This document shows positions 15,018 through 21,063 of a DNA stretch of 24,250 nt, piece after piece. A model generated the notes under the pieces. That model did not search any database. It saw only the letters and a program-made list of their open reading frames with translations, and was not told the origin of the DNA. Origin of the DNA: a virus. The position numbers and the translations under genes are program-made. Numbering within the stretch: the stretch's first letter is position 1; every line of letters begins with the position of its first letter. The DNA lies in IMG/VR virus record IMGVR_UViG_3300031851_001771, positions 1 through 24,250 of that record, one strand, 5' to 3'.

Positions 15018-15302
15018 ATGGCAATAGAAAACGTACAACAGCTTTTAACAGAGCAATTAGGAAAAAACAGATGTGATGTAATAGCAACAACTGCTATGAC
15101 AGGAAAGGACTATTATGCAATTCACTTTCCAGTAGAGAGTGTAATATCACACATAGCAGCAGCAAACGCTATAGTAGGAGGTGGAAGTGATATAGCAAAT
15201 TTAGAAACGACTATACCAGCGGGAAATACGATATTTCTTAATATTTCTGAAATAACTTTAACTTCAGGAATTGGGTTAGCTTATTATGACGAGGTAATAT
15301 AA
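15018..15302 (+). CDS. Small structural protein, unknown (between two adhesin-like genes)
   Basis: This 94-residue protein begins MAIENVQQLLTEQLGKNRCD, a helix, and continues as beta strands with KDYYAIHFPVESVISHI, a glycine turn (IVGGGSD), and a C-terminal TTIPAGNTIFLNISEITL. Length and pattern resemble small decoration or adaptor proteins seen in phages of this group next to host-binding genes. No family can be named. It begins after a leader made of TAAA repeats (AATAAATAAATAAATAAAAA). Its stop overlaps the ATG of the LamG-like gene as TAATG, so the two are probably made together. It may form the attachment base for the downstream protein, but this is only inference. Confidence 0.5.
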   Translation: MAIENVQQLLTEQLGKNRCDVIATTAMTGKDYYAIHFPVESVISHIAAANAIVGGGSDIANLETTIPAGNTIFLNISEITLTSGIGLAYYDEVI

Positions 15303-16060
15303 TGAAGTTAATAAGACTCGGACAAACATTATGTGATGGTAAAGCTGCACCACCACCACCACCAACGGCAAATGCACTTTTGTTTTTAAAGAAGAATACT
15401 AATATGTATGGTGGGTTTCACACTGAGGGTTGTGCTGTTGTTGACCCTCCCCGTTCAAGTAATGCTAGTACCATGTATTATGGACAACCTATTACTAAGT
15501 GGGAAGACTACAATGGTAGTTCTGTTTATGCTGAACAAACTACTTGTCTTGATTGTCCTCAATATAATTATGGAAGTGCGGAAACTGCTGTCGGGGAAAC
15601 TCGTTTTTTTGATTTGAATAGTTCTGTTGTTTTGACAGGCGAATTTACAATCTACATAAAAGCTATATTGGGCGCAACAAATAATAACTCTTTTGTAGGG
15701 GGTAATTCAACTAATTTTTGGAGAATATCTAATAACAAAGAATTTAGAGTAAGAATAGGAGGTACAGCCAACAATTTATTTACTGAAGCAACCGATACAA
15801 TAGGAATTAACAATAAAGGTTATATTTTTTGCTTACAAAGAGATGCTTCAGGTTACTTAAGTTTATTTGTAAATGGTAGAGAGTATAATGATAAGCCTTG
15901 GGGTTCTACCACAAATCAAGATATTGACACTATGACTATCGGTAATATTGGCGCACAGGCAGATGACACACAAACTTTTGCTGGTAATCTGAATGATGTA
16001 TTAATTTATGACACCGAGCATGATGCTTCACAAAGAGCTATAATTTACAACTATTTATAA
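15302..16060 (+). CDS. LamG / concanavalin-like lectin protein with proline hinge
   Basis: This is a 252-residue protein. A short N-terminal peptide (MKLIRLGQTLCDGKAA) is followed by five Pro (residues ~17-21), a rigid hinge. The rest resembles a LamG-type jelly roll: a segment FFDLNSSVVLTGEFTIYIKA (~105-124) with a typical 'lsg.fTiy.k' strand, then NFWRISNNKEFRVRIGG, FCLQRDASGYLSLFVNGREY, TMTIGNIGAQADDTQTFAGN and LNDVLIYDTEHDASQRAIIY. The order of strand, 'dg.l.lyvNG', 'iG.....f.G.l.dvliYd..' is classic for this fold, which binds carbohydrates. There are Cys in the N-terminal half (CLDCPQY). It is likely a virion-attached, host-facing lectin; the short N-terminus would be the anchor. It overlaps the preceding gene by TAATG. 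Confidence 0.65.
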   Translation: MKLIRLGQTLCDGKAAPPPPPTANALLFLKKNTNMYGGFHTEGCAVVDPPRSSNASTMYYGQPITKWEDYNGSSVYAEQTTCLDCPQYNYGSAETAVGETRFFDLNSSVVLTGEFTIYIKAILGATNNNSFVGGNSTNFWRISNNKEFRVRIGGTANNLFTEATDTIGINNKGYIFCLQRDASGYLSLFVNGREYNDKPWGSTTNQDIDTMTIGNIGAQADDTQTFAGNLNDVLIYDTEHDASQRAIIYNYL

Positions 16061-16061
16061 T

Positions 16062-18044
16062 ATGAAAGACACAATGATTAACATCAATTTGGAAACTTCC
16101 ACCTCACCAGTCGTGGCAGAGGTTAGAGGTAAAGATTGGATTGAGTACGGAACAGAAGATTGGAAAAACTTATATCCACAGTTCTTAATAGACCTTTACT
16201 ATTCAAGCAGTATTTCAGCCGCTATTATTAATGCGACTGCTGAGATGATTGCAGGAGAAGACCTTATTATAGAGGATGAAGATGATAGGGATACGGAAGC
16301 TAGAGTTAAGTTACAGAACTTTATGGATAGAGCTAATGGAAACGAAAGTTTACATGAGGTATTAAAAAAGGCAGCTTTTGATTTTAAACTTCAAGGAGCT
16401 TTTGCTCTTAATATTATATGGTCAAAAGACAGAACACAAATTGCAGAAATATATCATGTAGCTGTAGAAAAAATTAGATGTGCTAGACCTGATGAGTTTG
16501 GAAAGACTCCAGGATATTATATATCTTCAGATTGGTCAAATACTAGACAAAACAAGCCTTATTATGTACCTGCTTTTAATGCAAATGATAGAACTTGTGC
16601 TAATCAAATTATGTATTCAGGTCTTTACAGTCCTAATATGAACTCTTATTATACTCCTGACTATGTTAGTTGTAACAATTGGGCTTTGATTGATAGTCGT
16701 GTTTCTGAGTATCACTTAAACAATATATCTAATGGGTTTGCAGGGTCGTTTATGATTTCTTTCGCAAATGGGATTCCAACGGCTGAAGAAAGAAACCAGA
16801 TAGAAAGAAGTCTTACTGATAAGTTTTGCTCAGAAAGTAATGCAGGAAAATTTGTACTGACGTTTTCAGATGATAAAACTAGGACTCCTGAGATTACACC
16901 AATAAGTCCTGACAAATTATCTGAACAATATATCGCTTTACAAGAGCTTTTGACTCAAAACATCTTATCAGGTCATAGAGTAACATCCCCTATGCTGATG
17001 GGTATAAAGTCCGATACAGGGCTTGGAAACAACGCTGACGAGCTTAATTCAGCAGCAAATTTTTATCATAATACAGTAATTGTAGGATTCCAGGATATGA
17101 TAGTTAAACAGCTTAGAAAAATCTTTAAGATTAATAATATGGATATGCCTGTAAATTTTGTACAGCTTAAACCAATTACTTTAGAGTTTACTTCTGAAGA
17201 CCTTAAAGGAATTTTAACAGAAGACGAATTGCGTGAGCAAATGGGGTTAGCTCCCTTAGATGTAGAAGTAAGAGAAGATTTTAGTAAAGTTGGAATGGTA
17301 GACGGAAAGCCTGTTTTTAGCACTATAGCTGAAGCTGAAGCTCACGCAAAGACTTTAGGGTGTGAAGGGTATCATGAACACGAATTAGACGGCAAAACGG
17401 CTTATATGGCTTGTGAGGGTCATGCAGAAGCTACAGAATTATCAAAATTTATTGAAGAATTTGGAGAAGACGAACCTGAAGGTTATACTCTTTTGGATGA
17501 AGAAATGGTAGATGATGAGCATGAAGACTTTGATTTTGAAAATGAATTAAACGAAATAGGAAAAGTAGAACTTGCAACTGTACCTAAATCTGATAGAGAC
17601 GGCTTAGATGACCAAGATGGTTGGAGTAAAAAAGTTAGTAAATTTTTTAAAGTAAGATACAAATACGATAGAGACCCTGCACTTACTAATAAATCAGGAA
17701 CTAAAAGAAGTTTTTGTAAAAAAATGATGGGTGCGAATAAGCTATATAAAAAATCTGATTTAGTAGCATTAGATAATAAAGCGGTTAATCCTGGCTTTGG
17801 TATTAAGGGTGCGGCAACGTACTCGATTTGGAAATTTAAGGGCGGACCACAGTGTTTCCATCGGTTTATCCGCAAGGTGTATGTAATGGAGTTAGAAGAT
17901 GCTTGGAAAGAAAAAGACATTACAAGATATGGTAAATTAATTTCTACTGCTAAAGCTAGAAGTCAAGGTTTTTATCCTGAGCCTAACGATAAGAAAGTAG
18001 CACAAGCACCAAGAACAATGAAAAATAACGGATATTACAATTAA
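16062..18044 (+). CDS. Portal protein with Cys/His-containing and FCKKM C-terminal extension
   Basis: This 660-residue protein forms the dodecameric DNA gate of the head. The portal core (~20-410) shows WIEYGTEDWKNLYPQFLIDL, a membrane-free helical stretch, GHRVTSPMLMGIKSDTGLGN and ADELNSAANFYHNTVIVGF, and ends with ILTEDELREQMGLAPLD, all familiar portal landmarks. The extension has a Cys/His-rich piece (C434, H438, H440, C451, H454), a strongly acidic linker (~465-500), KVELATV at 501-507, and a C-terminal domain with RYKYD, KRSFCKKMM (C552) and GGPQCFHRF (C598, H600). I associate that domain with head proteins of Bacteroidota phages. The position after the capsid and adhesin genes, not before the protease, is unusual. 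Portal identity is strong; the extension's function is unknown. Confidence 0.8.
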   Translation: MKDTMININLETSTSPVVAEVRGKDWIEYGTEDWKNLYPQFLIDLYYSSSISAAIINATAEMIAGEDLIIEDEDDRDTEARVKLQNFMDRANGNESLHEVLKKAAFDFKLQGAFALNIIWSKDRTQIAEIYHVAVEKIRCARPDEFGKTPGYYISSDWSNTRQNKPYYVPAFNANDRTCANQIMYSGLYSPNMNSYYTPDYVSCNNWALIDSRVSEYHLNNISNGFAGSFMISFANGIPTAEERNQIERSLTDKFCSESNAGKFVLTFSDDKTRTPEITPISPDKLSEQYIALQELLTQNILSGHRVTSPMLMGIKSDTGLGNNADELNSAANFYHNTVIVGFQDMIVKQLRKIFKINNMDMPVNFVQLKPITLEFTSEDLKGILTEDELREQMGLAPLDVEVREDFSKVGMVDGKPVFSTIAEAEAHAKTLGCEGYHEHELDGKTAYMACEGHAEATELSKFIEEFGEDEPEGYTLLDEEMVDDEHEDFDFENELNEIGKVELATVPKSDRDGLDDQDGWSKKVSKFFKVRYKYDRDPALTNKSGTKRSFCKKMMGANKLYKKSDLVALDNKAVNPGFGIKGAATYSIWKFKGGPQCFHRFIRKVYVMELEDAWKEKDITRYGKLISTAKARSQGFYPEPNDKKVAQAPRTMKNNGYYN

Positions 18045-18046
18045 TT

Positions 18047-18607
18047 ATGGCATACGTACTCTTTATATCAGAAGCGAAGCTGAAAGACAGCACCGCACTT
18101 CAACTATCAGTTTCAGTAGACCTCTTGCTTCCGTTTGTACGAGAAGCTCAGAAGCTCTATGTAGAAACAGCATTAGGAACTGACCTTACACAACACCTTA
18201 AAGACCAAATTTCAGCAGGTACTTTATCAGGAGCTGATAAGACTTTAGTAGATGAATACATTGGTGATATGCTTCCAGGATACAGTCTTTACCACGCTAT
18301 CCCGTACCTCAGACACAAGGTGGAAAACGGAAATATTTACTCTAAGACTTCCGAAACTGGTACACCTTTATCAACGGAAGAAGCACAAGCGTTTAGGGAA
18401 GAAATTTTAAATACAGCGTCTTATTACAGAGAAAGGATGATAGACTACATAAAAAACAATATATCTAGTTTCCCAGAATACAGTACAAATTCTGGTTCTG
18501 ACGTTTCACCATCATCTGAAAACTATTACAACGGAATGAATCTTGAAAGACCAAGACAAGGAACTAGACTTACATTAAGAGATTTTCTAACTCCTGATTT
18601 AACATAA
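18047..18607 (+). CDS. Head-tail connector / adaptor protein (DUF6712-like)
   Basis: This 186-residue, largely helical protein directly follows the portal. It opens AYVLFISEAKLKDSTALQLS and continues with VDLLLPFVREAQKLYVETAL and LGTDLTQHLKDQISAGTL. In Bacteroidota phages, proteins with the opening 'lFISea.LK' and an 'f...Aq...i...LGt.L' helix occupy the adaptor slot below the portal and link it to the neck. A C-terminal tail (residues ~150-186) is Ser/Asn-rich and ends RLTLRDFLTPDLT. The match to the DUF6712 group is by eye and tentative. It ends in a TAATG overlap with a small ORF, so the connector and the lysis-like small ORFs are probably co-translated. Confidence 0.6.
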   Translation: MAYVLFISEAKLKDSTALQLSVSVDLLLPFVREAQKLYVETALGTDLTQHLKDQISAGTLSGADKTLVDEYIGDMLPGYSLYHAIPYLRHKVENGNIYSKTSETGTPLSTEEAQAFREEILNTASYYRERMIDYIKNNISSFPEYSTNSGSDVSPSSENYYNGMNLERPRQGTRLTLRDFLTPDLT

Positions 18608-18723
18608 TGAAGAAACATTACAAAACAAAACCAAAAAACATAACTAAATTAAAATCCTACTTGGATAAAAAAACTATAAAAAATGACAGACCTAAAAGAC
18701 ACACTACAAGTAGGATTAGCTAA
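18607..18723 (+). CDS. Possible 38-residue basic peptide
   Basis: The ATG overlaps the connector stop as TAATG and opens a 38-codon frame beginning MKKHYKTKPKNI, very rich in Lys. Its last 41 bases overlap the start of the membrane-protein gene at 18683 in another frame. There is no recognised domain. It may be a real small gene, or a coupling leader that brings ribosomes to the next start. Confidence 0.35.
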   Translation: MKKHYKTKPKNITKLKSYLDKKTIKNDRPKRHTTSRIS

Positions 18724-18841
18724 TGGTTCAGCTATCGGCTTTACTTTAGCAAGTGCAAATGAAATATTAAGTTTCATTGCTTTGGTACTTTCTATAGCAT
18801 ATACAATATATAAATTTTTTAAATTTGACACTAATAAATAA
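18683..18841 (+). CDS. Holin-like small membrane protein (52 residues)
   Basis: This 52-residue protein has the opening MTDLKDTLQVGLANGSAIGF followed by TLASANEILSFIALVLSIAYTIY in continuous hydrophobic character (split here for length: residues 13-43), then a short charged end (FDTNK). One or two membrane spans are possible. The pattern and the location three genes ahead of another small membrane protein and beside a DUF5675 protein fit a holin or small inner-membrane lysis protein. The stop overlaps the ATG of the next ORF as TAATG. Holin function is an inference from size, membrane segment and neighbours; family identity was not confirmed. Confidence 0.55.
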   Translation: MTDLKDTLQVGLANGSAIGFTLASANEILSFIALVLSIAYTIYKFFKFDTNK

Positions 18842-18972
18842 TGCCTAAGAAACGTAAGCTAAACAGTTTAAATCCTAAGTATCAACCTGAAGCAATAAAA
18901 GATGATAAAGTGGTTAAGAAGTTTATTAAAGAAGTTAAAGGCGTTAAAGTGTACGCAGTCTATTCCAAGTAA
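18841..18972 (+). CDS. Small basic protein, unknown (43 residues)
   Basis: This starts at a TAATG overlap with the holin-like gene and reads MPKKRKLNSLNPKYQPEAIK, then a Lys/Val-rich end (KFIKEVKGVKVYAVYSK). The composition looks protein-like rather than random. It overlaps the ATG (18902) of the DUF5675 frame by 71 bases, and its stop (18970-18972) lies one base before an in-frame TTG of that gene. The role is unknown. Confidence 0.45.
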   Translation: MPKKRKLNSLNPKYQPEAIKDDKVVKKFIKEVKGVKVYAVYSK

Positions 18973-19384
18973 TTTGGCAACAATCAATCTTCTTATTATA
19001 AGAGATACATTTACAAAAGAATCTACCATTGGTGAGCTTTTTCTTAATGGAGAAAGAATGTGTGATACTTTAGAATTACCATGGAAAGACAATCAAAGAA
19101 GTATATCTTGTATTCCTGAAGGTGAGTACAAGGTAAGACTAAGACTAGCAAGAGAATCAGCTACAAGAGACTACTTGCACCTTCTAGTTCAAGATGTACC
19201 CAACCGAGATTACATACTTTTTCATAGGGGAAATTCAGCTAAAGATACACGTGGCTGTATCCTAGTAGGATTAGGAAGCCAACAGGACTTTGTTCAGAAC
19301 TCAACTTTAGCAATGGATTTATTGATGAAAGAAATCATTAATTTAGGCGGCACAAACATTAATTTAATAATCAAAAATAAATAA
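18902..19384 (+). CDS. DUF5675-family protein, probable lysis-related
   Basis: This protein has 160 residues from the ATG at 18902. The conserved domain begins near residue 25 (ATINLLIIRDTFTKESTIGE) and shows CDTLELPWKD, SISCIPEGEYKV, DVPNRDYILFHRGN and RGCILVG, the signature I know from DUF5675 proteins. These occur widely in phages of Bacteroidota and others, often next to holin genes. H108, N111 and C119 (H-x-G-N then G-C-I) recall the His...Gly-Cys arrangement of L,D-transpeptidases, but a relationship is not established. A start at TTG 18974 would give a domain-only 136-residue protein and would follow the 43-residue ORF directly, so the 5' end is uncertain. Flanking small membrane proteins suggest a role in lysis or envelope modification. 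Confidence 0.65.
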   Translation: MIKWLRSLLKKLKALKCTQSIPSNLATINLLIIRDTFTKESTIGELFLNGERMCDTLELPWKDNQRSISCIPEGEYKVRLRLARESATRDYLHLLVQDVPNRDYILFHRGNSAKDTRGCILVGLGSQQDFVQNSTLAMDLLMKEIINLGGTNINLIIKNK

Positions 19385-19386
19385 TT

Positions 19387-19575
19387 ATGAAACAGTACAT
19401 TATCACAAAACTCCTTACTTCTAAGAAGGTATGGCTTGGAATCAGCTCTATTGTTATTCCAATTATTGCAACTTTTTTAGGTGCTGATGAAGATGCAGTA
19501 TCTAAAATATGGTGGAGTTTATTAGCAATGTTAGGTGGTCAATCATTCGCAGATTTTGGAAAGTCCAAAAAATAG
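19387..19575 (+). CDS. Small membrane protein, second holin candidate
   Basis: This 62-residue protein starts two bases after the DUF5675 stop. A basic N-terminus (MKQYIITKLLTSKKV) leads to a hydrophobic helix (residues ~15-31, WLGISSIVIPIIATFLG), a short acidic loop (ADEDAVSK), and a second weaker apolar stretch (IWWSLLAMLGGQSFADFG) before a charged end. A two-span arrangement with a short loop, and the ending 'GqsfaDfgk', resemble small phage membrane proteins near endolysins. Whether this or the 52-residue protein upstream is the holin cannot be decided from sequence. The last 41 bases overlap the annotated start of the metallophosphoesterase. Confidence 0.5.
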   Translation: MKQYIITKLLTSKKVWLGISSIVIPIIATFLGADEDAVSKIWWSLLAMLGGQSFADFGKSKK

Positions 19576-20287
19576 ATATAGACTAAAGCCACATGAAATA
19601 GTGGCGTTAAAAAAAATGAGGGAAACCGAAGCCAGAAATGTTCTGGTTATCGGTGACCTTCATGAACCATTCTGTCTTGATGGTTATCTTGACTTCTGCT
19701 TAGAACAATATGAAACTTTTAATTGTACTTCAGTAGTCTTTATAGGCGACGTTATAGATAATCATTATTCTAGCTACCACGAGGCTTCTGCTGATGGTTT
19801 AGGTGGCTTAGACGAACTAGAATTAGCTATCAAGAAAATATCAAAATGGTATCAAGCCTTCGGAGATGTAGGCACAAAAGTCATAATCGGAAACCATGAC
19901 CGTATTATAATGCGTAAAGCGCAAACATCTTCTATTCCTTCTAAATGGATTAAATCTTATAAAGAAGTATTGCAAACTCCTAATTGGGATTTTGTAGAAC
20001 GCTTTGAACAAGATGAAGTACAATACATTCACGGTGAAGGTGGAACGGCTAGGAGTAAATGTCGTGCTGATATGATGAATACCGTACAAGGTCATCTCCA
20101 TACACAATGCTATACAGAACATTATGTTGGTAAAAAATTTAGAGTTTACGGAACTCAAGTCGGTTGCGGAATTAATCATAAATCTTATGCCATGGCGTAT
20201 GCTAAGTATGGAAAAAGACCTGCCGTTGGTTGTGCTGTAATATTAAACAATGGTAAAACACCTTTAAATCTTTTAATGCCTTTATAA
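19535..20287 (+). CDS. Calcineurin-like metallophosphoesterase
   Basis: The protein (250 residues from GTG 19535) carries the full motif set of the calcineurin-like fold: GDLH (40-43), GDVIDN (71-76), GNHD (119-122), H166 in YIHGEGG, and GHLH (186-189). These bind two metal ions and hydrolyse a phosphoester; the substrate is not known. Candidates include nucleic acid ends and small nucleotides. The start is uncertain: GTG 19535 overlaps the preceding gene by 41 bases, TTG 19556 is possible, and the only ATG before the first motif is 19616, which gives MRETEARNVLVIGD. The residues between 19556 and 19616 (KNRYRLKPHEIVALKK) look coding. Phages of several groups carry such an enzyme near replication or lysis genes. 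The stop overlaps a tiny ORF as TAATG. Confidence 0.8.
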   Translation: MVNHSQILESPKNRYRLKPHEIVALKKMRETEARNVLVIGDLHEPFCLDGYLDFCLEQYETFNCTSVVFIGDVIDNHYSSYHEASADGLGGLDELELAIKKISKWYQAFGDVGTKVIIGNHDRIIMRKAQTSSIPSKWIKSYKEVLQTPNWDFVERFEQDEVQYIHGEGGTARSKCRADMMNTVQGHLHTQCYTEHYVGKKFRVYGTQVGCGINHKSYAMAYAKYGKRPAVGCAVILNNGKTPLNLLMPL

Positions 20288-20364
20288 TGAAAATAAAGGA
20301 TTCTACTAAACTTACTTTATTTTATATGCTATTAATTGTAATAGTATTACTTTGTAGCATATAG
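20287..20364 (+). CDS. Possible 25-residue membrane peptide
   Basis: This starts in a TAATG overlap with the metallophosphoesterase stop. After a charged opening (MKIKDSTK) the rest is one hydrophobic helix (LTLFYMLLIVIVLLCSI). It is the last ORF before a non-coding gap. There is no lipobox of normal form (Leu-Leu before the Cys). Tiny single-span peptides occur in phage lysis regions, but translation is unproven. Confidence 0.35.
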   Translation: MKIKDSTKLTLFYMLLIVIVLLCSI

Positions 20365-20420
20365 TTTTTACCCTACCCTTTAGCCGTTTTAGGCACTTTC
20401 TCACACTTTTTATACTAATA

Positions 20421-20455
20421 TACTAGACAGCACTTAAAGTCGCTGTAATCTAGTA
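20421..20455 (+). repeat. Imperfect inverted repeat (hairpin) in the control region
   Basis: TACTAGA (20421-20427) pairs with TCTAGTA (20449-20455), and CAGC (20428-20431) with GCTG (20442-20445). A TAA bulge lies on the 3' side and a ten-base loop (ACTTAAAGTC) could pair internally. That is eleven pairs in total. No T-tract follows on either strand, which argues against a terminator. Confidence 0.55.
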
Positions 20456-20480
20456 AACACCATTACTAACATTATAATTG

Positions 20481-20508
20481 TTAATAACTTTGTAAATAAA
20501 GTTGTTGA
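20481..20508 (+). promoter_or_regulatory. Palindrome overlapping a Bacteroidota -7-like element
   Basis: TTAATAACTTT and AAAGTTGTTGA are inverted copies (9 of 11 positions) around GTAAAT. The left arm contains TAACTTTG (20485-20492), matching the TAnnTTTG -7 consensus of Bacteroidota sigma-A promoters. No TTG-type -33 element is seen at normal spacing. This could be an operator-controlled promoter. Confidence 0.4.
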
Positions 20509-20535
20509 TATGTCAGTTAATCCAAATATTTGTTT

Positions 20536-20543
20536 TATTTTTG
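20536..20543 (+). promoter_or_regulatory. Candidate -7 promoter element TATTTTTG before the early genes
   Basis: TATTTTTG fits TAnnTTTG and lies 31 bases upstream of the ATG at 20574. The nearest TTG (20505-20507) is 28 bases away, longer than the usual spacing, so the -33 part is weak and the call is tentative. Confidence 0.3.
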
Positions 20544-20573
20544 TTCCATAATTAATTTAAAGAATAAAAGAAA

Positions 20574-20795
20574 ATGAAAACAAGAGAATTAAAAACAAGA
20601 TTAATAGATAACGAAGAATTATTAACTTTTAGCAACGAAAAAGATATATTTGATATTGGAACTATTGGTGGTAAAATAAGATTTCAAATTAACGGCAAAA
20701 GCCAACCAAGAAAAACAAATTTTGATAAGTTTTGGACTATAAAAGACATACAAGATTTGATAAAAGAAAACAGGTTGCAATTAGAAGAACTATAA
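20574..20795 (+). CDS. Small protein, unknown (first gene of the early block)
   Basis: This 73-residue charged protein begins MKTRELKTRLIDNEELLTFS. A middle part reads IGTIGGKIRFQINGKSQPRK (small beta hairpin) and the C-terminus is helical (TIKDIQDLIKENRLQLEEL). There is no recognised domain. It directly follows the control region, with an A-rich leader (AAAGAATAAAAGAAA) instead of a Shine-Dalgarno sequence, so it is probably among the first transcribed early genes. Small early genes in phages often modulate host functions; nothing in the sequence shows which. Confidence 0.5.
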   Translation: MKTRELKTRLIDNEELLTFSNEKDIFDIGTIGGKIRFQINGKSQPRKTNFDKFWTIKDIQDLIKENRLQLEEL

Positions 20796-20820
20796 TAATT
20801 AATAACTAAAAAAAAAGAAA

Positions 20821-21063
20821 ATGAAAAATTTAAACATTACAACAGGTGCAGACTACAAAGTAACTCACAAGCTGACTAAATCAGTTCAGTTTATGAATGC
20901 TCAAGAAGTTGCAACATTTGTATTCAAAAATGACTACAAAAAATATGACATAGAAAATACAGAAAAGAGATTTGTAGATAAAATACCATCTTGGCTTTTA
21001 TATACTTCTTTTATAATATTAATGACAGCTTCAGTATTTCTACACATACACCTTAACTACTAA
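20821..21063 (+). CDS. Small C-tail membrane protein, unknown
   Basis: This is an 80-residue protein. The N-terminal part is polar (MKNLNITTGADYKVTHKLTK, then VQFMNAQEVATFVFKNDYKK). The C-terminus is one hydrophobic segment (residues ~58-77: WLLYTSFIILMTASVFLHI), which suggests a tail-anchored single-span inner-membrane protein with its soluble part in the cytoplasm. There is no named family. It follows the 73-residue gene after 25 bases and overlaps the next by TAATG. An early membrane-bound product might act on the host envelope or in superinfection exclusion, but this is speculation. Confidence 0.5.
   Translation: MKNLNITTGADYKVTHKLTKSVQFMNAQEVATFVFKNDYKKYDIENTEKRFVDKIPSWLLYTSFIILMTASVFLHIHLNY

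Larger units (their letters stand above)
20365..20573 (+). other. Non-coding control region between late and DNA-metabolism genes
   Basis: No ORF of note was found on either strand. The region holds an imperfect hairpin (20421-20455), a palindrome overlapping a TAACTTTG element (20481-20508), and a TATTTTTG element 31 bases before the next ATG. It is more A/T-rich toward the gene. No intrinsic terminator with a T-tract was found. The content suits a promoter/operator region and possibly an origin, but no iterons were seen. Confidence 0.55.

Noticed and set aside
16173-16184. DnaA-box-like TATCCACA in the portal gene (another near 3688)
   Set aside because: Single imperfect copies within coding sequence, not clustered; expected by chance in AT-rich DNA.
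17483-17920. 145-codon open frame on the minus strand inside the portal gene
   Set aside because: It lies fully opposite a strongly supported coding region, its composition follows from the portal codons, and it has no leader or neighbours on that strand. The same holds for the other long minus-strand frames at 11461-11871, 19841-20179 and 9101-9409.
20421-20455. Control-region hairpin considered as an intrinsic terminator for the late operon
   Set aside because: No T-tract follows on either strand and the stem has a bulge, so it was listed only as an inverted repeat.
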